A DNA stretch of 64,000 bases from JAJPHY01 sp040754475. GTDB taxonomy: Bacteria; Actinomycetota; UBA4738; HRBIN12. Both the position numbers and the translations under genes were made by a program. The notes beneath the pieces were generated by a model. It searched no databases. It was not told the origin of the DNA and saw only the letters and a program-made list of their open reading frames with translations. The DNA lies in NCBI GenBank assembly GCA_040754475.1, contig JBFMCN010000007.1, positions 10,425-74,424 of the forward strand, given 5' to 3'. This document shows, one piece after another, positions 39,444 to 48,254 of the stretch; the first letter of the stretch is position 1; every line of letters starts with the position of its first letter.

Positions 39444-40850
39444 GTGCGACGGGGTGCCGAGCCTCGCGAGCCCGCCGTCGCGGTGGTCCTCGCCGTTGTG
39501 GTCCTGGCGGTCGCGGCGTTCAGGCCGTTCCCGCAGGTCCCCACCGATCTCCGGCCGAACATCGTAGTGATCCTGTCGGACGACCAGTCATTCGACTCCC
39601 TGCCTCACGACCCGCCGGTGATGCCACGGCTGCAGGCGACGATCGACGATCACAACGGCCACTGGGTCTCCTTTCCGAACGCGTTCGTGAGCACGCCGCT
39701 CTGCTGCCCTTCGCGCGCGACGATCCTCACCGGCCGGTACTCGCACAACACGGGCGTGCAGACGAACGACCTGGCCGACCTTCTCGACGATGGCTCGACC
39801 GTGGCCACCTGGCTGCAGGGCGCCGGCTACTACACCGGCCTGTTCGGCAAGTACCTGAACGGCTATCCGTTCGGGTACTCGACCTTCGTGCCCCCGGGAT
39901 GGGACAGGTGGCTGGGGCGGCTACAGGCGGGCCAGTCGTCGCTTTACTACAACTACGTCCTTGTCGATCAAGGATTCCCTGTAGCCCACGGGAGCGCCCC
40001 CTCCGATTACTCGACCGACGTCCACGCCGCGGCCGCCGCGGACTTCATCCGAACCGCTCCCGCGGACCGACCGTTCTTTCTGGCGGTGACCCCGTCCGGG
40101 CCGCACCGCCCGTGGACTCCCGCGCCGCGGGACACCGGTGCGTACGCCGACATGGCGATAGCAGCGCCGGGGAGCATCGGTGAGGGCGACGTGTCGGACA
40201 AGCCGGCGTGGGTGCGGGCGCTGCGCCCGATGTCCCGCGAGCGTCTCCAGCAGCTCGACGGGATCCACAGGCGGTCGTTCGAGACGCTCCGATCCGTCGA
40301 CCGGCTCGTGGCGGGCGTGGTGAAGGCGCTGCGTAGGCGCGGAGCGCTCGACCGAACGATCATCTTCTTCCTCACCGACAACGGCTTCTCCTTCGGCGCG
40401 CACAGGTGGACGAGCAAGGGCTGCCCTTACGAAGAGTGCGTCCGTACGCCGTTCTTCGTGCGGGTGCCCGGGGCTGTTGCCCGCGTGGACGGGCACTTGA
40501 TCTCGAACGTGGATCTGGCGCCCACGTTCGCCGAGCTGGCCGGGAGTGCCCCGGCCTCTCCCGTGGACGGTCGGAGCCTGGTGCCGCTCCTGGAGGGCTC
40601 CACCGTGCCCGATTGGCCCGACGGCGTGCTCCTTGAGTACGTGGGCGACGCTCACATTCCGCCGTGGCGGGCGATCCGCACGGAGGAGTTCGCCTACGTG
40701 GAGTACGCGACGGGCGAGCGCGAGCTCTACGACCTCACCGGGCGCCTGGGCTCCCCGGATCCCTACGAGCTGGAGAACAGGGTCTCCGATCCCGCCTACG
40801 CGGGGCTCCGAGCCGATCTCGCGGCACGGCTAGAACGCCTCGCCGGCTGA
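39444..40850 (+). CDS. Exported sulfatase with formylglycine site
   Basis: A 468-residue arylsulfatase-type protein. A short N-terminal membrane segment (VAVVLAVVVLAVAAF) precedes the catalytic domain. Metal ligands Asp46-Asp47 (SDDQSF) and the motif C-C-P-S-R (Cys87 to Arg91), followed by ATILTGR, mark the type I sulfatase active site, where Cys87 is converted to formylglycine. The C-terminal part has DNGFSFGAHRW and VRVPGA blocks. A sulfatase-modifying enzyme (FGE/SumF) is not in the window. GTG 39444 lies one base after the methyltransferase stop. Substrate may be a sulfated glycan or ester; this cannot be told. Confidence 0.9.
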   Translation: MRRGAEPREPAVAVVLAVVVLAVAAFRPFPQVPTDLRPNIVVILSDDQSFDSLPHDPPVMPRLQATIDDHNGHWVSFPNAFVSTPLCCPSRATILTGRYSHNTGVQTNDLADLLDDGSTVATWLQGAGYYTGLFGKYLNGYPFGYSTFVPPGWDRWLGRLQAGQSSLYYNYVLVDQGFPVAHGSAPSDYSTDVHAAAAADFIRTAPADRPFFLAVTPSGPHRPWTPAPRDTGAYADMAIAAPGSIGEGDVSDKPAWVRALRPMSRERLQQLDGIHRRSFETLRSVDRLVAGVVKALRRRGALDRTIIFFLTDNGFSFGAHRWTSKGCPYEECVRTPFFVRVPGAVARVDGHLISNVDLAPTFAELAGSAPASPVDGRSLVPLLEGSTVPDWPDGVLLEYVGDAHIPPWRAIRTEEFAYVEYATGERELYDLTGRLGSPDPYELENRVSDPAYAGLRADLAARLERLAG

Positions 40851-40899
40851 ACAGGCTCTCCCCGACGCGGTGCCTGGGCGTGCTGCTACTGTCTGCGCC

Positions 40900-42492
40900 G
40901 TGCAGTACACGCCCGGTCCCGGCTCTCGCCTCCCGGTGCCGCGCTCGCGCCGCCTCCTTGCACGGCGCCGAGCCGCCCGGCGCAAGGGCTTCCTAGTGGT
41001 CCTCGCGGCCCTGTGCCTGTTCATCGGGTGGAGAGCCTGGCCGAAGGGGGGAGGTACGGAGAGCGCGGGTGGGAGCCCAACCCCCGGGGGAACAGGCGGG
41101 ACCGGTGCCACGTCCACCCCGAGCTCAAGCAGCGAGCCCGGCGCCTCCCCGATCGAGCACGTCGTCTTCATCGTCAAGGAGAACCGAACCTTCAACAACT
41201 ACTTCGCGACCTACCCGGGAGCCGAGGGGACGACCGAGGGCGGAACGATCGAGTGCACCGAGAACGGCTGCGAGGACGGACCGGTCGTGCAGCTCGAGCA
41301 TGCGGAGGATACCCAGCCGCACGACCTGACCCACTGCTTCCGGTGCGGCCTCGTCGCGATCAACGACGGGAGGATGAACGGCTTCAACTGGATGAACGGA
41401 GTCATCCCGACCACTGCGGAGAAGGCCCTTCTCTACGGCCACGACTTGAGCGGATACGTGTATCACGACCGCGACACGCTGCCGAGCTACTGGGCCTATG
41501 CGGATCGGTTCGTGCTCGCCGACCAGTTCTTCACGTCCATGTACGGGCCCACCCTCCCGGAGCACCTGTACGCGGTGGCGGCTCAGGCGAACGACATCGT
41601 CGACAACAAGAGCACAACAGACCACCCGAACAGCTATTGCGATGATCCCACCGAGAGCGCGACCCGGTTCGAGCAGCATCTCTCTGCGGGAGAGGTCCGC
41701 CTGATCATGCAGCTGGAGGAGGAGATCGCACGGAACGGGTCGAATACCTGGGATCTGGCGAAGTACTGGGACAGCGTCCGATTGTGCTTCGACATCAAGG
41801 TGCTGCCCGACCAGCTCGAGGAGGCCGGGATCTCCTGGAAGTACTACGCGAACGAGAACTCGTGGATGAACGCCCTCCAGATGATCAGGCACGTTCGCTA
41901 CAGCTCGATGTGGAGCAAGGTGCGCCCCCCCGAGGAGTTCGTCCAGGACGTTCGCGACGGAGAGATGGCCCAGGTCTCCTGGATCATCCCCTCTGAGTCC
42001 TACAACGAGCACCCGGGTGGCGAGAAGAGCGTGTGCGCCGGCGAGAACTGGACCGTGCACCAGGTCAACACGATCATGAAGAGCGAGTACTGGGAATCGA
42101 CCGTGATCGTGGTCGTGTGGGACGACTTCGGTGGGTTCTACGATCCGGTCGTCCCGCCGCACTACGACATCATGGGGCTCGGTCCCCGCACCCCCGCCCT
42201 CATCATCTCGCCGTACACGAGGCAGGGAGACAACCCCAACGGCGGTTATGTGGACCACACCGTGTACGAGTTCTCCTCGGTCCTCGCGTTCATCGAGCAG
42301 ATCTTCGAGTTGGAGCCGATGACCGAACGGGACGCGGACGCAAGTCCGCTGGCCGGCGCGTTCGATTTCGAGCATCCGAACTTCGAGAAGCTCGTCCTGC
42401 CGCTCCGTCAGGACTGCCCCTACGGGACGTCGTTCGCGCACTTCCGGGCGAGCTGGCCCTACCTGCGGACGATCGGCTCACAGAAGGACTGA
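40900..42492 (+). CDS. Exported phosphoesterase (phospholipase C/acid phosphatase family)
   Basis: A 530-residue exported protein of the Phosphoesterase family (PF04185-type; phospholipase C and acid phosphatase AcpA relatives). After a basic start and one membrane segment (GFLVVLAALCLFIGW) and a Gly/Ser/Thr linker come the signature HVVFIVKENRTFNNYF, LADQFFTSMYGPTLPEHLY, and VVWDDFGGFYDPVVPP, with the acidic metal ligands. GTG 40900 is chosen (TACTGT seven bases upstream suggests a leaderless start); GTG 40870 is possible. It faces a paralogue at 42531-43892. Confidence 0.87.
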   Translation: MQYTPGPGSRLPVPRSRRLLARRRAARRKGFLVVLAALCLFIGWRAWPKGGGTESAGGSPTPGGTGGTGATSTPSSSSEPGASPIEHVVFIVKENRTFNNYFATYPGAEGTTEGGTIECTENGCEDGPVVQLEHAEDTQPHDLTHCFRCGLVAINDGRMNGFNWMNGVIPTTAEKALLYGHDLSGYVYHDRDTLPSYWAYADRFVLADQFFTSMYGPTLPEHLYAVAAQANDIVDNKSTTDHPNSYCDDPTESATRFEQHLSAGEVRLIMQLEEEIARNGSNTWDLAKYWDSVRLCFDIKVLPDQLEEAGISWKYYANENSWMNALQMIRHVRYSSMWSKVRPPEEFVQDVRDGEMAQVSWIIPSESYNEHPGGEKSVCAGENWTVHQVNTIMKSEYWESTVIVVVWDDFGGFYDPVVPPHYDIMGLGPRTPALIISPYTRQGDNPNGGYVDHTVYEFSSVLAFIEQIFELEPMTERDADASPLAGAFDFEHPNFEKLVLPLRQDCPYGTSFAHFRASWPYLRTIGSQKD

Positions 42493-42530
42493 ACGTCCGC
42501 GGGCGCCCGCTGCGCGGCGGCACGGCCCCG

Positions 42531-43892
42531 TCAATCGTCGGGGAACTTGGGGCCCTGGCAGTCGGTCCGAAGCGGCAAGGGGTCGGGCTCTCGCGGCTCC
42601 TGTGTGAAGTCGAAGGCCGAGATCAGCGGGGTGGCGTCCCTGTCGCGGTGCGTTAGCTGCGAGAGGCCCCAGTTGTCCTCCATGAACCTGAGCACGCTGG
42701 AGAACTCGCCGAGCTCGCCGGTCACGTACCCGCGCTTCGCGTAGGGGCTGATGATCAGCAGCGGAACGCGGATCCCGAAACCGAAGTTGTCCACCTGCGG
42801 TGGGGGAACGTGATCGTAGAAGCCCCCGTAGTCGTCCCATGTGATGAAGATCGCGGTGTTCTTCCACAGGGGGCTGTTCATGATTGCGTTCACGATCTCG
42901 GTGGTCCAGTTCTCTCCGTGGCAGAAGCTGTACTCCGGGTGGTCGGAGAGCTCGAAGCGCGGTGTGACCCAGGTGACCGGCGCCAGGATCCCGGCCTCGA
43001 CGTGCTCGACGAAGTCGTCCACCGGAAACACATGGCTCTGCCAGACCTTGGGGTTCTCGCGGATGTGGCGAACCGCGTCGTAGGCGGACCAAAGGTATCC
43101 GTTCTGCATGTTGGTCGCCGAGTAGTAGGTCCACGGGATTCCGGCCTCGGTTAGCAGGTCCCCCTCGGTCAGGAAGTCGAAGCACGGCGGCACCTTCTTC
43201 ACCACTCCCTCCCGGTCCTCCACCTCGATGTAGGCTTCCTCGATCGAGTCGCACCCCCAGGCCTTGAACAACCCCGTGGAGCGGTGACGTTCTCGGAGCA
43301 GGTCTAGGTTCTGGGTCGGGTTGTCGTGCGTGCCCCCCGACTGTGCCGCGATGGTGTACAGGTGGTTGGGGAACGATGGCCCCTGGGCGCTCGCGAAGAA
43401 GTTGTCGCCGAGCACGAACTCCTCCGCCCAGTGCCAGTAGTTCGGGAGGTCCTGGGGGAGGTACTGCGTGTACGCGTACAGGTCGGCCGACTCGCCGACC
43501 GCTGCGAACCCGTCCATCTTCCCCTCGTTGTAGGCCTGGAGCGCGCACTCGTAGCAGTGCTTGATGTCCTCAGGGAGTCGATCCGGGCTCCGGGTCAGTG
43601 GGCGAACCTGCCCCTGGTCGAGCCCGGTCGTCACGCCGTCGGCGCCCGGGAACCGGCCGTACATGTTGTCGAAGGTGCGGTTCTCCTTGATGACGAACAC
43701 GATGTGCTTGATCGGCCAGCGCGTGTGGATCGCCGCGGCGTTCACGCGGGTGGGGCGTTTGCCCAGAGAGGCCGGCGGCACAGGGTTCCAGCTCGCCATC
43801 TCGTTCGAGCACGCGACGGTGATCAGCACGAGGGCCAGCAGGGTTCCGGCGGTCCGCACGAACGCACGAGCGTTCCGGGGCATCCGGAGCAC
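42531..43892 (-). CDS. Lipoprotein phosphoesterase, paralogue of the facing gene
   Basis: A 453-residue lipoprotein of the same Phosphoesterase family. Its signal peptide ends in the lipobox ITVAC. The catalytic blocks are HIVFVIKENRTFDNMY, LGDNFFASAQGPSFPNHLY, HGENWTTEIVNAIMN and FITWDDYGGFYDHVPPP. It is clearly related to the gene at 40900-42492, with which it converges 38 bases apart, so the pair may derive from a duplication with inversion. Substrates could be phospholipids or phosphate monoesters. Its start codon lies 10 bases before the end of the KamA-like gene, placing it in the same leftward unit. Confidence 0.88.
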   Translation of the reverse strand: MLRMPRNARAFVRTAGTLLALVLITVACSNEMASWNPVPPASLGKRPTRVNAAAIHTRWPIKHIVFVIKENRTFDNMYGRFPGADGVTTGLDQGQVRPLTRSPDRLPEDIKHCYECALQAYNEGKMDGFAAVGESADLYAYTQYLPQDLPNYWHWAEEFVLGDNFFASAQGPSFPNHLYTIAAQSGGTHDNPTQNLDLLRERHRSTGLFKAWGCDSIEEAYIEVEDREGVVKKVPPCFDFLTEGDLLTEAGIPWTYYSATNMQNGYLWSAYDAVRHIRENPKVWQSHVFPVDDFVEHVEAGILAPVTWVTPRFELSDHPEYSFCHGENWTTEIVNAIMNSPLWKNTAIFITWDDYGGFYDHVPPPQVDNFGFGIRVPLLIISPYAKRGYVTGELGEFSSVLRFMEDNWGLSQLTHRDRDATPLISAFDFTQEPREPDPLPLRTDCQGPKFPDD

Positions 43893-43902
43893 TCTATACG
43901 GT

Positions 43903-45321
43903 TCAGGCAGGCTGCAGCTCGCGGCGGTTCTTGCGGACGTACTTGCGCCAGTGCTCCTGCCCCTCTTGGGGGAGGGTGTAGACGGGGTCGTAGTAGGCGT
44001 ACTCGCGCTCGAGGGCGCCGGGATCGTCGTGCTCGATGCCGGTGCGATAGTTCTTCCGCCAATACGAGATGCCGAGGATGCGGTCGTAGCGACTGACCAT
44101 GTGCACCCAGCGCTTGCCGACCAATGGGACGTCGCACGCGACGCGCGGCGTGGCGAACCCTGGCAGATACCCCATGATGGCGAACTGCAGCTCCTGCGCC
44201 TCGGCGATCGAGGTCCGCCAGTGCTCGGCGTTCGGGATCATGTCGCACTGGTAGAAGTAGTACGGGATCACCTTGGCGTGGTCGATGAGCATGAAGCACA
44301 GCTCGAGGAGCTGCTCGGGCGTCGTGTTCACTCCTCGAAGCAGCACTCCCTGGTTCCGGACGTCCCGGTAGCCCATGTTGAGGAACGTCCGGACGGCTCT
44401 CGCGACCAGCGGCGTTACCTGTTGCGCGTTGTTGATGTGCGTGTGGATCGCGATCTCGACGTCCCTCTCGCGCGCCCGCTTCACGATCCGCTCATAGCCC
44501 CGCAGGACCTCTTCCTGCAGGAAGTGCTGTGGGATACCCATCAGTCCCTTCGTGGCCAGGCGCACGTCGCGGATGTTCGGTAGGTCGATGAGCTTCGTGA
44601 GGAAGGCCTCGAGACGGGCGATCGGTATGTTCGCGATGTCGCCGCCGGAGACCACGACGTCCCGGACAGACGGCGTCCGGCGCAGGTAGTCGAGCATCGC
44701 GTCCCACCGCTCGTTCTGCTTCAGCTCGAACTTGTACTTGAGGACCTGTGTCGTGTCGTTCCCGACGAGGTCCATGCGCGTGCAGTGGCCGCAGTACTGC
44801 GGGCACGTCGGGATCATCTCCGCGAGCACCTTGGTCGGGTAGCGGTGGGTGAGCCCCTCGACCGCCCACATGTCGGCCTCGTGGAGGCTGTCGCGCCTGG
44901 CCATCGGGTGGCTGGTCCACTCGGGGTGGCGGTCGGAGAAGGCCGGAGCCATGTAGCGGCGGACGGGGTCGTTCCGCAGATCCTGCTCGTTCATCGTGTT
45001 GACCATCTGGGGCGGGATGAGCATCGACATCGTCGCCCGCTCCCGCTGGTCTCGTTCGATGTCGGAGTACAGCTCGTCGTCGAGATGATCCCCGAGGGCG
45101 CGCTTCAGCTCGACGAGGTTCTTCACCGTGTGGGCGCGCTGCCACTGCGCGCTCTCCCACTGCTCCTTCGCCACGTCGGTGAAGCCGGGGAGGCGCGTCC
45201 AGTCGGACTCGACGAACTCCCTTCGGAGCGGGTATTCGAAGGGCTGCTGCGCCGCGCGGACATTGCCGGTGTCGCGCTTTGGGCGCTGGGCCGCTCTGCC
45301 CGTGCCCTGCCGCTCGCTCAA
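43903..45321 (-). CDS. KamA-family radical SAM aminomutase, PLP site altered
   Basis: A 472-residue protein of the lysine 2,3-aminomutase family, which moves an alpha-amino group using a [4Fe-4S] cluster, SAM and PLP. The cluster motif is CPQYCGHC (Cys173, 177, 180) and the QCD motif with Asp360 is present. The canonical PLP lysine motif PGGGGK is replaced by PRVACDVPLVGKRW, with Asp397 and Lys403 as likely counterparts. Thus the substrate may be lysine or another amino acid. About 50 extra N-terminal residues are present. No beta-lysine acetyltransferase is nearby. Its 3' end adjoins the phosphoesterase gene. Confidence 0.82.
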   Translation of the reverse strand: MSERQGTGRAAQRPKRDTGNVRAAQQPFEYPLRREFVESDWTRLPGFTDVAKEQWESAQWQRAHTVKNLVELKRALGDHLDDELYSDIERDQRERATMSMLIPPQMVNTMNEQDLRNDPVRRYMAPAFSDRHPEWTSHPMARRDSLHEADMWAVEGLTHRYPTKVLAEMIPTCPQYCGHCTRMDLVGNDTTQVLKYKFELKQNERWDAMLDYLRRTPSVRDVVVSGGDIANIPIARLEAFLTKLIDLPNIRDVRLATKGLMGIPQHFLQEEVLRGYERIVKRARERDVEIAIHTHINNAQQVTPLVARAVRTFLNMGYRDVRNQGVLLRGVNTTPEQLLELCFMLIDHAKVIPYYFYQCDMIPNAEHWRTSIAEAQELQFAIMGYLPGFATPRVACDVPLVGKRWVHMVSRYDRILGISYWRKNYRTGIEHDDPGALEREYAYYDPVYTLPQEGQEHWRKYVRKNRRELQPA

Positions 45322-45636
45322 CGCCCTCCCCTTTCTGTGGCCGCCTGCGCCCGGAGTGCAGCTTCAAGCGGCGAATGGATCGCTCTCCAGAAGGCATCGT
45401 ATCAGCGCTTCGTGCGGTCGGGCGGGGTGTTCGCCGAAGGATGTTCGGCACCCCGTTTCGCCCGGCGCGGCCGGGAGCCGCACGGGTCCGGCGAAGGTGG
45501 TACGCTCGGCCGCGAGGGCACGGGCATCGTAGTTTGCATCTCGCACCACGAGCAGTTCCCTCCCGGCGACCTCGCCGGCAGGCCCGACGGGCGTGATCGT
45601 CGACCCGCTCGGTGCCAAGGAAGGAGGGGATTGCGA
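45322..45636. other. Divergent leader region of kamA-like and cold-shock genes
   Basis: About 315 bases between two divergent genes. It must hold both promoters and, as for many cold-shock genes, a long mRNA leader. I found no credible gene in it and no clear -10/-35 pair. The rightward ribosome site of the cold-shock gene is AAGGAGGG at 45620-45627. Confidence 0.4.
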
Positions 45637-45840
45637 GTGGCAACCGGAACCGTGAAGTGGTTCAGCCCCGAGAAGGGGTACGGCTTCATCTCTCAGGAGG
45701 GCGGCCCCGACGTCTTCGTGCATTTCAGCGCGATCACGGGCGAGGGCTACCGAAACCTGGAGGAGGGTCAGCAGGTCGAGTTCGACGTCACGCAGGGTCA
45801 GAAGGGCCCTCAGGCGGCGAATGTTCGGCCCGTCGCCTGA
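45637..45840 (+). CDS. Cold-shock protein
   Basis: A 67-residue cold-shock domain protein of the CspA type that binds single-stranded RNA and DNA and melts RNA structure. RNP1 is KGYGFI and RNP2 is VFVHF; it starts MATGTVKWFSPEKG. GTG 45637 is supported by AAGGAGGG nine bases upstream; TTG 45631 is an alternative adding two residues. The upstream leader of about 300 bases is typical of cold-shock control. A clear terminator follows. Confidence 0.96.
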   Translation: MATGTVKWFSPEKGYGFISQEGGPDVFVHFSAITGEGYRNLEEGQQVEFDVTQGQKGPQAANVRPVA

Positions 45841-45864
45841 GACTTCTAGAGCCCGAGAGACACA

Positions 45865-45892
45865 CGAGGGACCCGTCTCGGCGGGTCCCTCG
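45865..45892. terminator. Hairpin after the cold-shock gene
   Basis: CGAGGGACCCG (45865-45875) and CGGGTCCCTCG (45882-45892) form a perfect 11-bp stem with a 6-base loop. It starts 24 bases after the cold-shock stop and ends 25 bases before the end of the convergent RGG-protein gene, so it could end both transcripts. Confidence 0.7.
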
Positions 45893-45917
45893 GCCGCTTC
45901 TTGAGCAGCCGGTCGGT

Positions 45918-46310
45918 TCAGCCCGAGGACGAGGGGGCGCTCGGTCCCGGCTGGGGTGCGGGCGGCGCGCCTTGAGTGGGCTTACGCCCCGACGGACCGG
46001 GTCCACGACCGCGGCCGCCACCACCGCCGCCGCGCCCGAACCCCCGGCCACCACCAAAGCCCTGACCTCGCGGACGTCGCTCGATCCGTACGACTTCCTG
46101 ACCGGCGCGCGGGAGGCGCGACTTGAGAGGAACGTGCCCGGTCCGCTCGTAGCGAACCGCGATGTGGTCGATCTCCTGCTTGCGCTCCATCTCGCGCCAG
46201 CCTTCGGCCAGGAGACGCCGGTGCCGGCCTGCGGCGCTCCTGCGCAGCTTGTCGGTGTTCGGGACCTTGAGATACAGACGCTCGATGAGGGTTTCCTTGT
46301 GATCCGCCAT
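45918..46310 (-). CDS. Small basic protein with RGG-rich tail
   Basis: A 130-residue protein. The first 80 residues are basic and probably helical (HKETLIERLYLKVPNTDKLRRS, AEGWREMERKQEIDHIAVRYER), and the remainder is Gly/Arg-rich (FGGGRGFGRGGGGGGRGRG) followed by a Pro/Ser tail. Such RGG-type tails in bacterial proteins are often RNA-binding or mediate phase separation. I do not recognise the N-terminal family. It lies next to the cold-shock gene on the other strand. Protein length and composition suggest a nucleic-acid role, but this is inference. Confidence 0.6.
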   Translation of the reverse strand: MADHKETLIERLYLKVPNTDKLRRSAAGRHRRLLAEGWREMERKQEIDHIAVRYERTGHVPLKSRLPRAGQEVVRIERRPRGQGFGGGRGFGRGGGGGGRGRGPGPSGRKPTQGAPPAPQPGPSAPSSSG

Positions 46311-46390
46311 GCCGCCAAGGGTAGCAGGCAGACCGTTCCCACCTCGTGGCCGATAAGCTGATGCACCGGCCGGACGGGGTGGAGGGAAGG

Positions 46391-48214
46391 ATGGACAAGG
46401 TCCAGGCGTGGAACGAGCTGGCGGCGCAGCTGAGCGTCGATGGTATCCGGGCGACCACGGCGGCCGGATCGGGACACCCGACCTCGTCGATGTCCGCGGC
46501 GCACTTGCTGGCCGTGCTCTTCGCCGATCATCTTCGGTACGACGTCACCGATCCGAAGAGCCCCGCGAACGACCGGTTCGTGCTGTCCAAGGGGCACGCA
46601 TCGCCGCTCATGTTCTCGGTGCTGAAGGCGGTCGGGGCCATCGGCGACGAGCAGCTCATGTCCTACCGGAAGTTCGGCAGCCCGTTGCAGGGACACCCCG
46701 TTCCGCTCCCCGACATGCCGTGGATCGACGTGGCGACCGGCTCGCTCGGCCAGGGACTGCCGATCGGCCTCGGCATGGCGCTCGCGATGAAGCTCGACGG
46801 CAACCGGGCGCGCGTCTGGGTGCTGTTGGGCGACTCCGAGGCGGCCGAGGGGTCCGTGTGGGAGGCCATGGCGAACGCCTCGCACCACGAGGTCACCAAC
46901 CTCATCGGCATCCTCGACATGAACAGACTCGGCCAGCGAGGACCGACGATGCTCGAGTGGCGCGGCGAGGTCTACGCCGAGCGGGCGTCGGCGTTCGGGT
47001 GGGATCCGATCCTCGTCGACGGCCACGACGTCGCGGCGATCGACCGCGCCTACTCGCAGGCCGAGGGGGCCGCGCGGCCGGTCCTGATCGTCGCGAGGAC
47101 CGAGAAGGGCCACGGCGTGTCGTTCCTGGCGGATCGGGGAGGCTGGCACGGGAAGGCCCTGTCGGACGAGGACGCCGAGAACGCGATCGCGGAGCTCGGT
47201 GGGCCGCGATCGATGACGATCACGCCGCCCAAGCCCGAGCCATGGAGGCCGAGCGGAATGGCGTCCGCGTACCGGCCGCCGTCCTTCCAAGAGCCGATCG
47301 CCACGCGGAAGGCTTTCGGCGAGACGCTGGCCGCCATGTCGTCGGCCCCGGAGCTCGTCGTCCTCGACGGTGAGGTCTCCAACTCGACCTATACGGAGGA
47401 CTTCCAGAAGGTCGCGCCTGAGCGGTTCGTCGAGCTGTACATCGCCGAGCAGTGCATGGCAGGGGTTGCCGTCGGGCTGCAGGCGATGGGAAAGACCGTG
47501 TACGCGGCGACCTTCGGAGCGTTCCTCACGCGTGCCTACGACTTCGTGCGGATGGCCGCGGCGAGCCGTGCGAACGTGCGTCTGTGCGGTTCGCACGCCG
47601 GCGTGTCCATCGGCGAGGACGGACCGTCGCAGATGGCGCTCGAGGATCTTGCGATGATGCGCGCCGTCTGCGGCTCCACAGTCCTGTACCCGGCCGACGG
47701 CAACTCGGCCGGGAAGCTCACGGCCTCGATGGCCGAGCTCCCCGGCGTCTCCTACATACGCACGACGCGCGAGAAGACACCGAAGCTGTACGAGCCGTCG
47801 GAGGACTTCCCGATCGGCGGGAGCAAGGTGCTTCGGTCCGGCGAAGCCGATCGTGCCGCGATCGTCGGGGCAGGCGTCACCGTCTTCGAGGCGCTGAAGG
47901 CCGCCGACGAGCTCTCGTCCGAAGGCACGGCGGTCCGAGTGATCGATGCCTACTCGGTGAAGCCGATCGACACCGAAACCCTCCGTGCTGCACTGCGTGA
48001 GACTCGCCTCGTGGTCGTTGTCGAGGACCACTGGATCGAGGGCGGTCTTGGGGACGCCGTGCTCGAGGCTCTCGCTGCCGGTGGGGAGCTCTCCGGCCGC
48101 GTGATCAAGCTCGCCGTGGCTGAGATGCCGGGCTCCGGTACCCCGGACGAGCTGCGCGAGTGGGCCGGTATCTCCGCTGCGAAGATCGCCGATGCGGTGC
48201 GTGCCGCGCTGTAG
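46391..48214 (+). CDS. tkt: Transketolase
   Basis: Transketolase moves two-carbon units between sugar phosphates in the pentose phosphate pathway. The 607-residue single-chain enzyme has the TPP-binding sequence GDSEAAEGSVWEAMANAS (GDS where GDG is usual), SGHPTSSMSAAH near the start, KGHASPLMFSVL, and the second-domain block YIAEQCMAGVAVGLQ with the catalytic Glu. It is closer in length to the vertebrate-type enzyme than to the 660-residue E. coli enzyme. ATG 46391 follows GGAGGGAAGG. Together with the archaeal-type FBPase at 32411 it relates to gluconeogenesis and pentose metabolism. Confidence 0.93.
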   Translation: MDKVQAWNELAAQLSVDGIRATTAAGSGHPTSSMSAAHLLAVLFADHLRYDVTDPKSPANDRFVLSKGHASPLMFSVLKAVGAIGDEQLMSYRKFGSPLQGHPVPLPDMPWIDVATGSLGQGLPIGLGMALAMKLDGNRARVWVLLGDSEAAEGSVWEAMANASHHEVTNLIGILDMNRLGQRGPTMLEWRGEVYAERASAFGWDPILVDGHDVAAIDRAYSQAEGAARPVLIVARTEKGHGVSFLADRGGWHGKALSDEDAENAIAELGGPRSMTITPPKPEPWRPSGMASAYRPPSFQEPIATRKAFGETLAAMSSAPELVVLDGEVSNSTYTEDFQKVAPERFVELYIAEQCMAGVAVGLQAMGKTVYAATFGAFLTRAYDFVRMAAASRANVRLCGSHAGVSIGEDGPSQMALEDLAMMRAVCGSTVLYPADGNSAGKLTASMAELPGVSYIRTTREKTPKLYEPSEDFPIGGSKVLRSGEADRAAIVGAGVTVFEALKAADELSSEGTAVRVIDAYSVKPIDTETLRAALRETRLVVVVEDHWIEGGLGDAVLEALAAGGELSGRVIKLAVAEMPGSGTPDELREWAGISAAKIADAVRAAL

Positions 48215-48254
48215 GGGTGACTTCGCGAAGCCCGTCCGGCCAGGCCTTCGGGGG

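Noticed and set aside
45788..48031. 747-codon open frame antisense to the transketolase gene
   Set aside because: Shadow of tkt, with Arg/His-rich low-complexity composition.
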